Both the position numbers and the translations under genes were made by a program. A DNA stretch of 19,387 nucleotides from Candidatus Nomurabacteria bacterium UBA5155 (lineage in GTDB: Bacteria > Patescibacteriota > Minisyncoccia > Phycocordibacterales > UBA9973). The DNA lies in contig DHXN01000001.1 of the NCBI GenBank assembly GCA_002413705.1, positions 1 to 19,387 on the forward strand. Direction: 5' to 3'. The notes under the pieces are model-generated. The model worked only from the letters and a program-made list of their open reading frames with translations. It did not search any database and was not told the DNA's origin. Each line of letters begins with the position of its first letter. Positions within the stretch are counted from its first letter, which is position 1. Shown one piece after another: positions 1-5,303 of the stretch.

Positions 1-1119
1 GGAATCGTAGGACTGCCAAACGTCGGAAAGTCGACGTTATTTAATGCATTGACGAAAAAGGGAGTTCCGGCAGAGAACTATCCTTTTTGTACAATTGACC
101 CTTCAGTCGGTATTGTTGCCGTGCCTGATGAGCGCTTGCACAAGCTCAGCGAATTTTCGAAATCAATGAAGACATTGCCGGGAGCGATAGAGTTTGTTGA
201 TATTGCCGGACTGGTAGAGGGCGCGTCAAAAGGCGAAGGTTTGGGAAATAAATTCTTGGCCAACATTCGCGAGACAGATGCTATTCTGGAAATGGTGCGA
301 CTTTTTCCGATAGTTGGCGGAGGAAAAGAAATTGCCCATGTCTACGGTACGGTTGACCCATTGCGAGATATTGCTGTTATCAATCTTGAATTGATATTGG
401 CAGACTTTGAAACGGTTACCAAGCGACGAAACAATCTTCAGAAAGATGTGAAGCGGGGTGATAAGGTTGCTGTGGTAGAAGACGCTGCTCTTGCTCGCAT
501 TGAAGTTGCTCTTGAAGCAGGGAAGTTGGCCAATACTGTAGACTTGGTTGAAGAAGAAATAAAAATCGTTAAACAATTGAACTTGCTGACAAGTAAAAAG
601 TTTTTATATGGATTGAATAAACGCAGTGGCGCAAGCAACTTAGATGAAACTGATCCAGTGAAATTTAATGAATTACTCACGACAATTAGCGACAGTGGTG
701 CGCAATATGTCGTGCTTGATGCCAAAATCGAAGATGACTTGAAAGATTTTGAAGGTGTAGAAAAAGAAGAAATGCGCGCTGCCATGGCCGACCCTTCGAC
801 AAGCTCAGGGCAAGAGACAGATGATGGTATCAATTCTCTTATTACCAAAGCATACGAATTGCTCGGACTCGAAACATTTTTCACTACAGGTGAAGACGAA
901 ACTCGCGCATGGACGATCAACAAACACTCTACCGCACCGATTGCCGGCACTGCCATCCACACTGATTTCAAAGATAAGTTTATTCGTGCCGAAGTGGTTT
1001 ATTGGAAAGATCTACTTGATAGCGGCTCGTACGGAGTTGCTCGTTCAAAAGGACTGGTGCGTACAGAAGGGAAGGAATACATCGTGAAAGATGGCGATGT
1101 CATTGAATTCAAAATCTAG
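1..1119 (+). CDS. ychF: YchF/OLA1-family P-loop NTPase, 5' partial
   Basis: The reading frame is open from the first base and begins inside the G1/P-loop (GLPNVGKST), so only about five N-terminal residues are likely missing by comparison with YchF proteins. YchF is a ribosome-associated NTPase of the OBG family that usually prefers ATP. Seen here: the G1 loop, the G3 region DIAGLVEGASKGEGLGNKFL at about residues 63-82, a central coiled region, and the C-terminal TGS-like domain with RAWT, HTDF, FIRAEV and VKDGDV. The G4 position reads LNKRSG where many YchF proteins have an NxxE motif, so nucleotide preference cannot be assumed. Residues 264-271 (DPSTSSGQ) come from a palindromic repeat inserted just before the TGS domain. 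Family call is very secure; the true start lies outside the window. Confidence 0.96.
   Translation, partial: GIVGLPNVGKSTLFNALTKKGVPAENYPFCTIDPSVGIVAVPDERLHKLSEFSKSMKTLPGAIEFVDIAGLVEGASKGEGLGNKFLANIRETDAILEMVRLFPIVGGGKEIAHVYGTVDPLRDIAVINLELILADFETVTKRRNNLQKDVKRGDKVAVVEDAALARIEVALEAGKLANTVDLVEEEIKIVKQLNLLTSKKFLYGLNKRSGASNLDETDPVKFNELLTTISDSGAQYVVLDAKIEDDLKDFEGVEKEEMRAAMADPSTSSGQETDDGINSLITKAYELLGLETFFTTGEDETRAWTINKHSTAPIAGTAIHTDFKDKFIRAEVVYWKDLLDSGSYGVARSKGLVRTEGKEYIVKDGDVIEFKI
792..810. repeat. Intragenic short palindromic repeat inside ychF
   Basis: The 19-mer CCCTTCGACAAGCTCAGGG has self-complementary ends (CCCT/AGGG). It is read in frame as part of DPSTSSGQ. From general knowledge, this sequence and its reverse form are a dispersed repeat seen in many environmental bacterial genomes, often inside genes as PSTSSGQ-like or ELVEG-like peptides. 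I saw no second copy in this window. Confidence 0.7.
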
Positions 1120-1140
1120 CCTTTATTAAAAGGCTATTTT
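1118..1140 (+). terminator. Weak intrinsic terminator after ychF
   Basis: A 7-bp stem AGCCTTT/AAAGGCT (1118-1124 with 1129-1135) has a 4-nt loop and is followed by ATTTT. It starts within the ychF stop codon. The stem is short and AT-rich, so termination may be partial. Confidence 0.5.
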
Positions 1141-1144
1141 GCTA

Positions 1145-1173
1145 TTGACTTTTGAGTGAAAGTTTGATATAAT
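1145..1173 (+). promoter_or_regulatory. Sigma70-type promoter for the 1220 gene
   Basis: TTGACT (1145-1150), a 17-bp spacer and TATAAT (1168-1173) form a near-consensus promoter. The predicted start near 1180 gives a leader of about 40 nt with no purine-rich Shine-Dalgarno sequence. The leader contains AAAACTTAA (1207-1215), also found upstream of two other orphan genes in the window. Confidence 0.8.
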
Positions 1174-1219
1174 GTAATCAAATAGTCCAGTTGTCAAATC
1201 AAACTCAAAACTTAATTCT

Positions 1220-1546
1220 ATGGAAACTACCGTTAATAGTCATTCCTTCCAGTCTAAGTCGGATGATAAAAAAACTTCTAATACTGCAGGCTTAATATTA
1301 AAAAGCCTATCAGTTATCCCAGGTATAATATTTTTTTTGTTAATTTTTGTCGGAACTCTCATCTCTCCTTTTGTGAAAGATGTCCCGACTTCAATGCCAC
1401 TAATCATTACTATGCAGGTAGTATTCGTAGTTCAGCTTTTGTTTAGAGCGTTCATTCGTGAATCGTTCAAATGGTCTGATAAGCATTTTACGGTATCGTG
1501 CATTGCCCAAACAATTTGGCTGATCGCGTTGATACACGCACTCTAA
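1220..1546 (+). CDS. Small three-helix membrane protein of unknown function
   Basis: I do not recognise this 108-residue protein. It has a polar N-terminus of about 28 residues and then three hydrophobic segments, roughly residues 30-52, 58-78 and 88-107, with no signal-peptide cleavage site apparent. No catalytic motif is visible. Support for a real gene is contextual: a near-consensus promoter 47 bp upstream and a long hairpin terminator directly downstream, shared with the convergent gene. The ATG at 1220 is the only sensible start and has no Shine-Dalgarno sequence. It is a monocistronic unit between ychF and a convergent membrane/coiled-coil gene, and position does not suggest a function. 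Confidence 0.72.
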   Translation: METTVNSHSFQSKSDDKKTSNTAGLILKSLSVIPGIIFFLLIFVGTLISPFVKDVPTSMPLIITMQVVFVVQLLFRAFIRESFKWSDKHFTVSCIAQTIWLIALIHAL

Positions 1547-1551
1547 GAAAT

Positions 1552-1594
1552 ATAACCCCTTACATTTTTAATTAAATGGAAAGGGGTTATTTTA
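1552..1594. terminator. Bidirectional terminator between convergent genes
   Basis: A 10-bp perfect stem ATAACCCCTT/AAGGGGTTAT (1552-1561 with 1581-1590) has an inner CATTT/AAATG pairing and is followed by TTTATTT. On the minus strand the hairpin lies immediately after the stop codon of the coiled-coil gene. It can serve both flanking genes. Confidence 0.85.
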
Positions 1595-2134
1595 TTTCTT
1601 CTTCAATTGCTCGATTTCCTGATGTAGCTTGGTGAGGATGGTTTGGATGCCAGCTAGGGCTTCGACCTCCTTTTCCTGCTGAGTAGTTTCCTCGTGGTCT
1701 TCCTCGATGTCCTCCTGGATCTCGTCCACGTCTTTCTGGATGGCATCGACATCTTTTTCAATCTCTTCGACGTCTTCTTGAATCTCATCCACATCCTTTT
1801 GAATCTCATCGACATCTTCACCAATCTCTTCAATATCCTCCTGAATCTCATCAACGTCCTCTTGAATTTCTTCAATGTCGACAGTATTTTTGTTCACCGC
1901 CATCTGAATAAAAATATTCATGTAAATTGCTTCAAGTGATACGGCTGTGGTCAGCACCAGTAATACCAAATCAAATCGCACGCCCAAGAAAGGAAGTATA
2001 GCTGCCAAAATGAAAAGACATGTATGAAAAATAAGTGATGAAGTAGAGCCCAACCATTTTGTTGCGATTTCCGCATGTGTCTCAAGCCATGTTTGTTTTA
2101 TCTCAATCTTTTCTTTCTTAGGAGAAGTACTCAT
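1592..2134 (-). CDS. Membrane-anchored protein with a heptad-repeat coiled coil
   Basis: This 180-residue protein has a basic N-terminal tail, two adjacent hydrophobic segments (about residues 33-52 and 54-80), and then a long acidic coiled coil. Residues 86-141 are eight uninterrupted heptads of the form D[VI][DE][EA]I[QEG][EK], with a degenerate ninth at 142-148. A Gln/Lys-rich helical tail follows. The membrane half, including LEAIYMNIFIQMAVNKNT, loosely resembles the DUF1003 group of two-helix membrane proteins; this is a weak resemblance by eye. The likely arrangement is a membrane hairpin carrying an oligomerising rod. The start has TGG-TACAAG ending 6 nt before the ATG, which fits the leaderless pattern, although AAAGGG in the gap could also act as a ribosome-binding site. 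Function unknown. Confidence 0.8.
   Translation of the reverse strand: MSTSPKKEKIEIKQTWLETHAEIATKWLGSTSSLIFHTCLFILAAILPFLGVRFDLVLLVLTTAVSLEAIYMNIFIQMAVNKNTVDIEEIQEDVDEIQEDIEEIGEDVDEIQKDVDEIQEDVEEIEKDVDAIQKDVDEIQEDIEEDHEETTQQEKEVEALAGIQTILTKLHQEIEQLKKK
1691..1879 (-). repeat. Tandem 21-bp coding repeats (heptads)
   Basis: Nine consecutive 21-bp units encode the acidic heptads of the coiled-coil gene. Units diverge at synonymous positions but keep phase, so length changes in multiples of 21 bp would keep the reading frame. Confidence 0.85.
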
Positions 2135-2170
2135 CCCTTTCTTGTACCATATTTTCTACATAAAGACCAA

Positions 2171-2214
2171 ATAAAAAAGCTCCTGATACTATTTTAAAAC
2201 AGTATCAGGAGCTT
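2171..2214 (-). terminator. Strong intrinsic terminator for the 2220-2651 gene
   Basis: A perfect 14-bp stem AAGCTCCTGATACT/AGTATCAGGAGCTT (2177-2190 with 2201-2214) has a 10-nt loop. Read on the minus strand it is followed by a run of T, so it ends transcripts of the gene whose stop is at 2220. Confidence 0.92.
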
Positions 2215-2219
2215 GGGTT

Positions 2220-2651
2220 TTAACCTGTTGCATGGAGTTTTATTTCACTAAAACTATGGCAAACAAATTGCTTGCGAGTTTTTTGTTTTTTAACCACCAC
2301 CATGTTTTTCTTAGGCTTATCAGCATCTCTTTTTCTTTTGCCAATTTGCGCGGTAATTGTTTCCAGTCGTGTTAATCCATAATATGGACTTTTAACTAAT
2401 TGTTGAACAATTGGCCACACTTTAGCTTCTTGTTCTTTTGTCAGCGTGAATTGATCACAGCACTGACGTAAACGGCCGTACTCCTGTGTCGGAGGAAGCA
2501 ATCCATACTCTTTGGTTTTAACCCAAGCAAGATAGATAAAGCGTTTGTTTACGAATAAACAAAAGCCATGATAATTCACAAAGAAATTTCCACTCTTCAT
2601 GATTAGTGCGGTTGCAGAGCTTCTATACTCTGAAGGTTTTTGATGTCCCAT
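2220..2651 (-). CDS. Orphan protein of unknown function
   Basis: I do not recognise this 143-residue protein. It appears soluble. The N-terminal half mixes aromatic and hydrophobic residues (GNFFVNYHGFCLFVNKRF), followed by a helical stretch with LTKEQEAKVWPIVQQL. The C-terminal third is strongly basic and may bind nucleic acid, but no named domain is visible. Support for a real gene: a consensus-like promoter (TTGACT-17-TATAAT) upstream and a 14-bp hairpin terminator just past the stop. The predicted leader is about 13 nt and lacks a Shine-Dalgarno sequence. It is a stand-alone unit between other small uncharacterised genes and rpmG. Confidence 0.7.
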   Translation of the reverse strand: MGHQKPSEYRSSATALIMKSGNFFVNYHGFCLFVNKRFIYLAWVKTKEYGLLPPTQEYGRLRQCCDQFTLTKEQEAKVWPIVQQLVKSPYYGLTRLETITAQIGKRKRDADKPKKNMVVVKKQKTRKQFVCHSFSEIKLHATG

Positions 2652-2670
2652 CGGTTGTAAATTTTTCTTT

Positions 2671-2699
2671 ATTATAGCACTAAACTATATAAAAGTCAA
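2671..2699 (-). promoter_or_regulatory. Sigma70-type promoter for the 2220-2651 gene
   Basis: On the minus strand, TTGACT (2699-2694), a 17-bp spacer and TATAAT (2676-2671). It predicts a leader of about 13 nt to the ATG at 2651. The site lies back to back with the rpmG promoter. Confidence 0.8.
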
Positions 2700-2711
2700 T
2701 GCATGGAGAAT

Positions 2712-2740
2712 TTGCTCAGAAGTGCTGCCTATGGTATAGT
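2712..2740 (+). promoter_or_regulatory. Promoter for rpmG, near-leaderless
   Basis: TTGCTC (2712-2717), a 17-bp spacer and TATAGT (2735-2740) with an upstream TGG (extended -10). The box ends 9 nt before the rpmG ATG, so a leader of about 3 nt is expected. Confidence 0.72.
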
Positions 2741-2749
2741 TTTGCCACT

Positions 2750-2908
2750 ATGGCTCAAAATAACCTCGTAAAATTGGTAAACAAAGAATCTGGCGAAACA
2801 TACTGGACAAGCAAAAATAAGAAAAAGCTTGCCGCTATTAAGCTTGAATTCAAGAAGTACAGTAAGAAGCTTCGCAAAGTAATTACATTCAAGGAATCAA
2901 AGAAATAA
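2750..2908 (+). CDS. rpmG: 50S ribosomal protein L33 (bL33), cysteine-free form
   Basis: This 52-residue basic protein has the L33 pattern: KLV near the start, a YWTSKNK segment at about residues 16-22, LEFKKY, and a C-terminal KESKK tail, comparable with the E. coli form (KLVSS...YTTTKNK...LELKK...KEAK). None of the zinc-binding cysteine pairs of C+ L33 is present, so it is a C- type. The open frame extends back to 2699, but the start is set at 2750: homology begins there, and the promoter -10 box lies inside the longer version. It is followed by an intrinsic terminator and then tRNA-Trp. An rpmG-tRNA-Trp neighbourhood is common in bacteria, although here secE and nusG do not follow. Confidence 0.93.
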   Translation: MAQNNLVKLVNKESGETYWTSKNKKKLAAIKLEFKKYSKKLRKVITFKESKK

Positions 2909-2936
2909 AAAAAAGTGGCTCACAGCCACTTTTTTT
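2907..2936 (+). terminator. Intrinsic terminator after rpmG
   Basis: The stem GTGGCT/AGCCAC (2915-2920 with 2924-2929) has a 3-nt loop and is flanked by eight A and seven T residues that extend the pairing. It begins at the rpmG stop codon. Confidence 0.92.
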
Positions 2937-2965
2937 GTTATAGTTTGCACACAATCAAATAATAT

Positions 2966-3040
2966 GGGCTTATAGTTTCAATGGTAAAACATCGGTCTCC
3001 AAAACCGCAGTTCAAGGTTCGAGTCCTTGTGGGCCCGCCA
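2966..3040 (+). tRNA. trnW: tRNA-Trp (anticodon CCA)
   Basis: A cloverleaf can be drawn by hand. The acceptor GGGCTTA pairs with TGGGCCC including two G-U pairs; D-stem GTTT/AAAC; anticodon stem TCGGT/ACCGC with one terminal mismatch; loop CTCCAAA with anticodon CCA at 2999-3001; T-arm CAAGG-TTCGAGT-CCTTG. Discriminator G and the 3' CCA are encoded, unlike the other two tRNAs in this window. A possible -10 TATAGT lies at 2939-2944 within the rpmG terminator tail. Confidence 0.95.
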
Positions 3041-3045
3041 AATAA

Positions 3046-3210
3046 TTACACGGTCATTTTGTACCCGATATAGATACCAACAAATCCGCCAATGGCGGTG
3101 AAGAAAATTGACCATAATGAAAGAAAACTGGCATTCCATAACAAAGGGACACAACTTCCCGCAGTAGTTCCGATAATGGTTGCGGTCATAATGACTTGTT
3201 TGCTGTTCAT
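3046..3210 (-). CDS. 54-residue two-helix membrane protein, CPR-type
   Basis: This small protein begins MNSKQVIMTATIIGTTAGSC and has two hydrophobic segments, about residues 6-25 and 31-50. They are joined by a short PLLWNAS turn and followed by a GGFVGIYIGYK motif with small-residue spacing typical of packed helices. From memory, two-helix proteins of this size with a GG...GI..GYK end are common in Patescibacteria genomes; I know of no assigned function. The call is supported by a TATACT box on the minus strand ending exactly 6 nt before the ATG, the same geometry as miaA next door. It lies between tRNA-Trp and miaA. It is short, but composition and promoter both argue that it is real. Confidence 0.75.
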   Translation of the reverse strand: MNSKQVIMTATIIGTTAGSCVPLLWNASFLSLWSIFFTAIGGFVGIYIGYKMTV

Positions 3211-3216
3211 ATGATA

Positions 3217-3222
3217 AGTATA
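3217..3222 (-). promoter_or_regulatory. -10 box for the 54-residue protein, leaderless
   Basis: TATACT on the minus strand (3222-3217), followed by 6 nt and then the ATG at 3210. The predicted transcription start coincides with the start codon. Confidence 0.65.
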
Positions 3223-3231
3223 CAATATTTT

Positions 3232-4107
3232 TTATTTTGCATACTTTTTAAACCACGTGCGCTGCCTTTTGACATACTGCCAAATGGCAGACTCGAGTTG
3301 GGTCAACATCTCTTCTTTGGAAAGTTTGTCTTGCAGATAGAGTGCCACGAAGCGATATTCTAGACCGAGTGCTTCCAGGCGTTTCCACGACAAACCTTCA
3401 CCGTGAAGGGTAGCGACTTCTTGGATCATGCCTTGCTTCATGCGCTTGAACAGGCGATCACGAATTTTTTCTTTTAAGACATCATCAGGCAAATCGAGAT
3501 ACATCCATTCAACGGCATATTTTGATGTTCGAGGAACAGTCTGATCATTCATACTTTTTATAATGTTTGGCACTTTGCCAAGTGCTGCGGCGATTTCAAT
3601 GGCACGGATCATTCTGACACGGTTATGAATGTCGATGGATTGATAGCGATCAATATCGAGTTCTTGCAATTTTTCACGCAAGGCATCAAGTGAAAGTTTT
3701 TCTAATGCTTTTCGCAACAGCTTGTTAGGCGGAACTTTTGGTAATTGCTGATCAAAGACCACAGTATCAATATAAAATCCTGTACCACCAACAATGATTG
3801 GCACATTATTTCTCTTCACGATATCCTTGATAGCTTTGTCTGCCAATTTTTTATATTGAGCGACAGAAAATATTCGCTTAGGGTTGGCAACATCGAGCAA
3901 GTGATGGGGGATACTCTGCATTTCTTTTTCTGTAATTTTGCCGCTGCCAATATCGAGACCTTTATAAACTTGGCGCGAGTCGGCAGAAATAATCTCTGAC
4001 CCAATACCGGTTTTTGCAAGTTCCTTTGCTATACGCACTGCATAATCACTTTTTCCTGTTGCAGTAGGGCCACAGATGACGATGATTTTTTTTCTAGAAT
4101 GTTCCAT
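3232..4107 (-). CDS. miaA: tRNA dimethylallyltransferase MiaA
   Basis: MiaA transfers the dimethylallyl group of DMAPP to N6 of A37 in tRNAs reading UNN codons, in the cytoplasm. The 291-residue protein is of usual length. Visible motifs: P-loop GPTATGKS near residues 13-20, the catalytic-Asp segment SADSRQVYKGLDIGSGK, HHLLD, GGTGFYID, and the C-terminal RQRTWFKK segment typical of the family. The tRNA-Trp (CCA) and tRNA-Leu (CAA) flanking it both read codons starting with U and both carry A-rich 37-38 positions, so they are plausible substrates encoded next door. An extended -10 box ends 6 nt before the ATG, suggesting leaderless expression. No truncation seen. Confidence 0.96.
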   Translation of the reverse strand: MEHSRKKIIVICGPTATGKSDYAVRIAKELAKTGIGSEIISADSRQVYKGLDIGSGKITEKEMQSIPHHLLDVANPKRIFSVAQYKKLADKAIKDIVKRNNVPIIVGGTGFYIDTVVFDQQLPKVPPNKLLRKALEKLSLDALREKLQELDIDRYQSIDIHNRVRMIRAIEIAAALGKVPNIIKSMNDQTVPRTSKYAVEWMYLDLPDDVLKEKIRDRLFKRMKQGMIQEVATLHGEGLSWKRLEALGLEYRFVALYLQDKLSKEEMLTQLESAIWQYVKRQRTWFKKYAK

Positions 4108-4113
4108 AAGGCG

Positions 4114-4122
4114 ATTTTAGCA
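4114..4122 (-). promoter_or_regulatory. Extended -10 promoter for miaA, leaderless
   Basis: TGC-TAAAAT on the minus strand (4122-4114), then 6 nt to the ATG at 4107. No good -35 is visible, as expected for an extended -10 promoter. Confidence 0.7.
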
Positions 4123-4188
4123 TATAAATGAAAAGGGTCGTGCTGATTTGAAAAAAAGTCAGAAAAATGTAATGATAGAGGCACACAT

Positions 4189-4271
4189 GCCGATGTGGCG
4201 GAATGGTAGACGCGATCGACTCAAAATCGATTACTCGCAAGGGTGTGGAGGTTCGAGTCCTCTCTTCGGCA
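4189..4271 (+). tRNA. trnL: tRNA-Leu (anticodon CAA)
   Basis: A class II tRNA with a long variable arm. The acceptor GCCGATG pairs with CTTCGGC with one mismatch; anticodon stem ATCGA/TCGAT with loop CTCAAAA (anticodon CAA); variable arm around TACTCGCAAGGGTG; T-arm GGAGG-TTCGAGT-CCTCT. The discriminator is A and the CCA is not encoded. It ends only 25 nt before parB. Confidence 0.95.
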
Positions 4272-4281
4272 CAAATGAATA

Positions 4282-4290
4282 TGATACACT
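4282..4290 (+). promoter_or_regulatory. Extended -10 promoter for parB, leaderless
   Basis: TGA-TACACT at 4282-4290 with 6 nt to the ATG at 4297. The site sits between tRNA-Leu and parB, so parB need not depend on tRNA transcription. Confidence 0.65.
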
Positions 4291-4296
4291 ATTCCC

Positions 4297-5280
4297 ATGT
4301 CCAACTTGTATAGCAACTCAATTTTCTTTATCGAACTCGATAAAATTGTTCCCAACCCATATCAGCCTCGTCGTGAATTTGAACCAGGTCCGTTGAAAGA
4401 TCTGGCAGATTCGATTCGTCAGTACGGTATCTTGCAGCCGCTGGTGGTGTCACGCGTTGAGCGAGAGACTCCTGAGGGAGGATTGATCACCGAATACGAA
4501 TTGATCGCCGGAGAGCGTCGCTTGCGCGCTTCCAGACTGGCAGGACTGAATGAAGTGCCAGCCATCATTCGTGTCGGCGATGATTCAATGATGAAGCTCG
4601 AGCTTGCCATCATCGAAAACTTGCAACGTGAAGATTTGAATTCGGTAGAGCGGGCTCGGGCATTTGCACGTCTGGTTGATGAATTTAAATTTAGTCACAC
4701 TCAAATTGGTCAGAAAGTAGGCAAGAGTCGCGAATACGTTTCCAACACTATTCGCTTGTTGGCATTACCACAAGAAATTCTTGATGCCTTGTCTGTGAGA
4801 AAAATTAATGAAGGTCACACTCGTCCGTTGTTGATGCTCTCCAGTCGTCCAGAAGAACAAGCAACCCTATTCAAGGAAATTCAATTTCGTAAGATCACTG
4901 TCCGTGAAGCGGAGCGCATCGCTCGCCGCATCGCTGTCGACAAAGTTCGCAAACATTCATTGATACCAAATGCAGAACTGATGCAGATTGAACAGCAGCT
5001 CCAAGAAAGCCTTGGCACCCGTGTCCATATCGAACCAAAAGAAGCAGGAGGAAAAATCACCATCGACTATTTCTCGAATGATGATCTTGATCTTATTTTG
5101 ACAGTGTTAAATAAAACAAAAGAAAATCCTGTTGTTCAGATTTCAGAAGCGGTATTTGAAGATTCTCGCGAAGCGGAAAAAGAAATGATTGATTCACTCG
5201 ACGATCGTAACGTTGAAGAAACAAAACAGAGCGAAGAAGAAGTGGATGATCTCTACAACCTCAAAAACTTTTCATTGTAA
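4297..5280 (+). CDS. parB: ParB/Spo0J-family chromosome partitioning protein
   Basis: ParB proteins bind parS sites near the origin and use CTP to load as sliding clamps for chromosome segregation and SMC loading. The 327-residue protein shows the ParB N-domain with NPYQPR (residues 20-25) and the GERRLRA nucleotide-binding motif (about 72-78), ENLQRED (about 107-113), then a helix-turn-helix region (IGQKVGKSREYVSNTIRLLALP), the INEGHTRPLL segment, and an acidic C-terminus ending in a probable dimerisation tail. No parA lies next to it and I saw no match to the usual parS palindrome in the window. It converges on rel, with a shared terminator. A Noc-like role cannot be excluded but is less likely. 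Confidence 0.93.
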   Translation: MSNLYSNSIFFIELDKIVPNPYQPRREFEPGPLKDLADSIRQYGILQPLVVSRVERETPEGGLITEYELIAGERRLRASRLAGLNEVPAIIRVGDDSMMKLELAIIENLQREDLNSVERARAFARLVDEFKFSHTQIGQKVGKSREYVSNTIRLLALPQEILDALSVRKINEGHTRPLLMLSSRPEEQATLFKEIQFRKITVREAERIARRIAVDKVRKHSLIPNAELMQIEQQLQESLGTRVHIEPKEAGGKITIDYFSNDDLDLILTVLNKTKENPVVQISEAVFEDSREAEKEMIDSLDDRNVEETKQSEEEVDDLYNLKNFSL

Positions 5281-5303
5281 ATAACCATGTCAGACGTGGT
5301 TAT
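5281..5303. terminator. Bidirectional terminator between parB and rel
   Basis: The stem ATAACCATGT pairs with ACGTGGTTAT (5281-5290 with 5294-5303, one T-G wobble) around loop CAG. The rel stop codon at 5300-5302 lies inside the stem. T-rich sequence follows on both sides. Confidence 0.75.

Noticed and set aside
438..971. 177-residue open frame opposite ychF
   Set aside because: It lies entirely antisense to a well-conserved gene and has the Ser-rich, irregular composition of a shadow frame.
1694..1939. Repeat-rich Leu/Asn frame opposite the heptad repeats
   Set aside because: Complement of the acidic heptads; its periodicity follows from the real repeat on the other strand.
2699..2749. Longer N-terminus for ribosomal protein L33
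   Set aside because: L33 homology begins at 2750 and the extension contains the promoter -10 box.
4148..4396. 82-residue frame running across tRNA-Leu
   Set aside because: It spans a complete tRNA and the parB promoter and start, so it is not coding.
4297..5280. parS site near parB
   Set aside because: No palindrome close to the common parS consensus was found in or around the gene.
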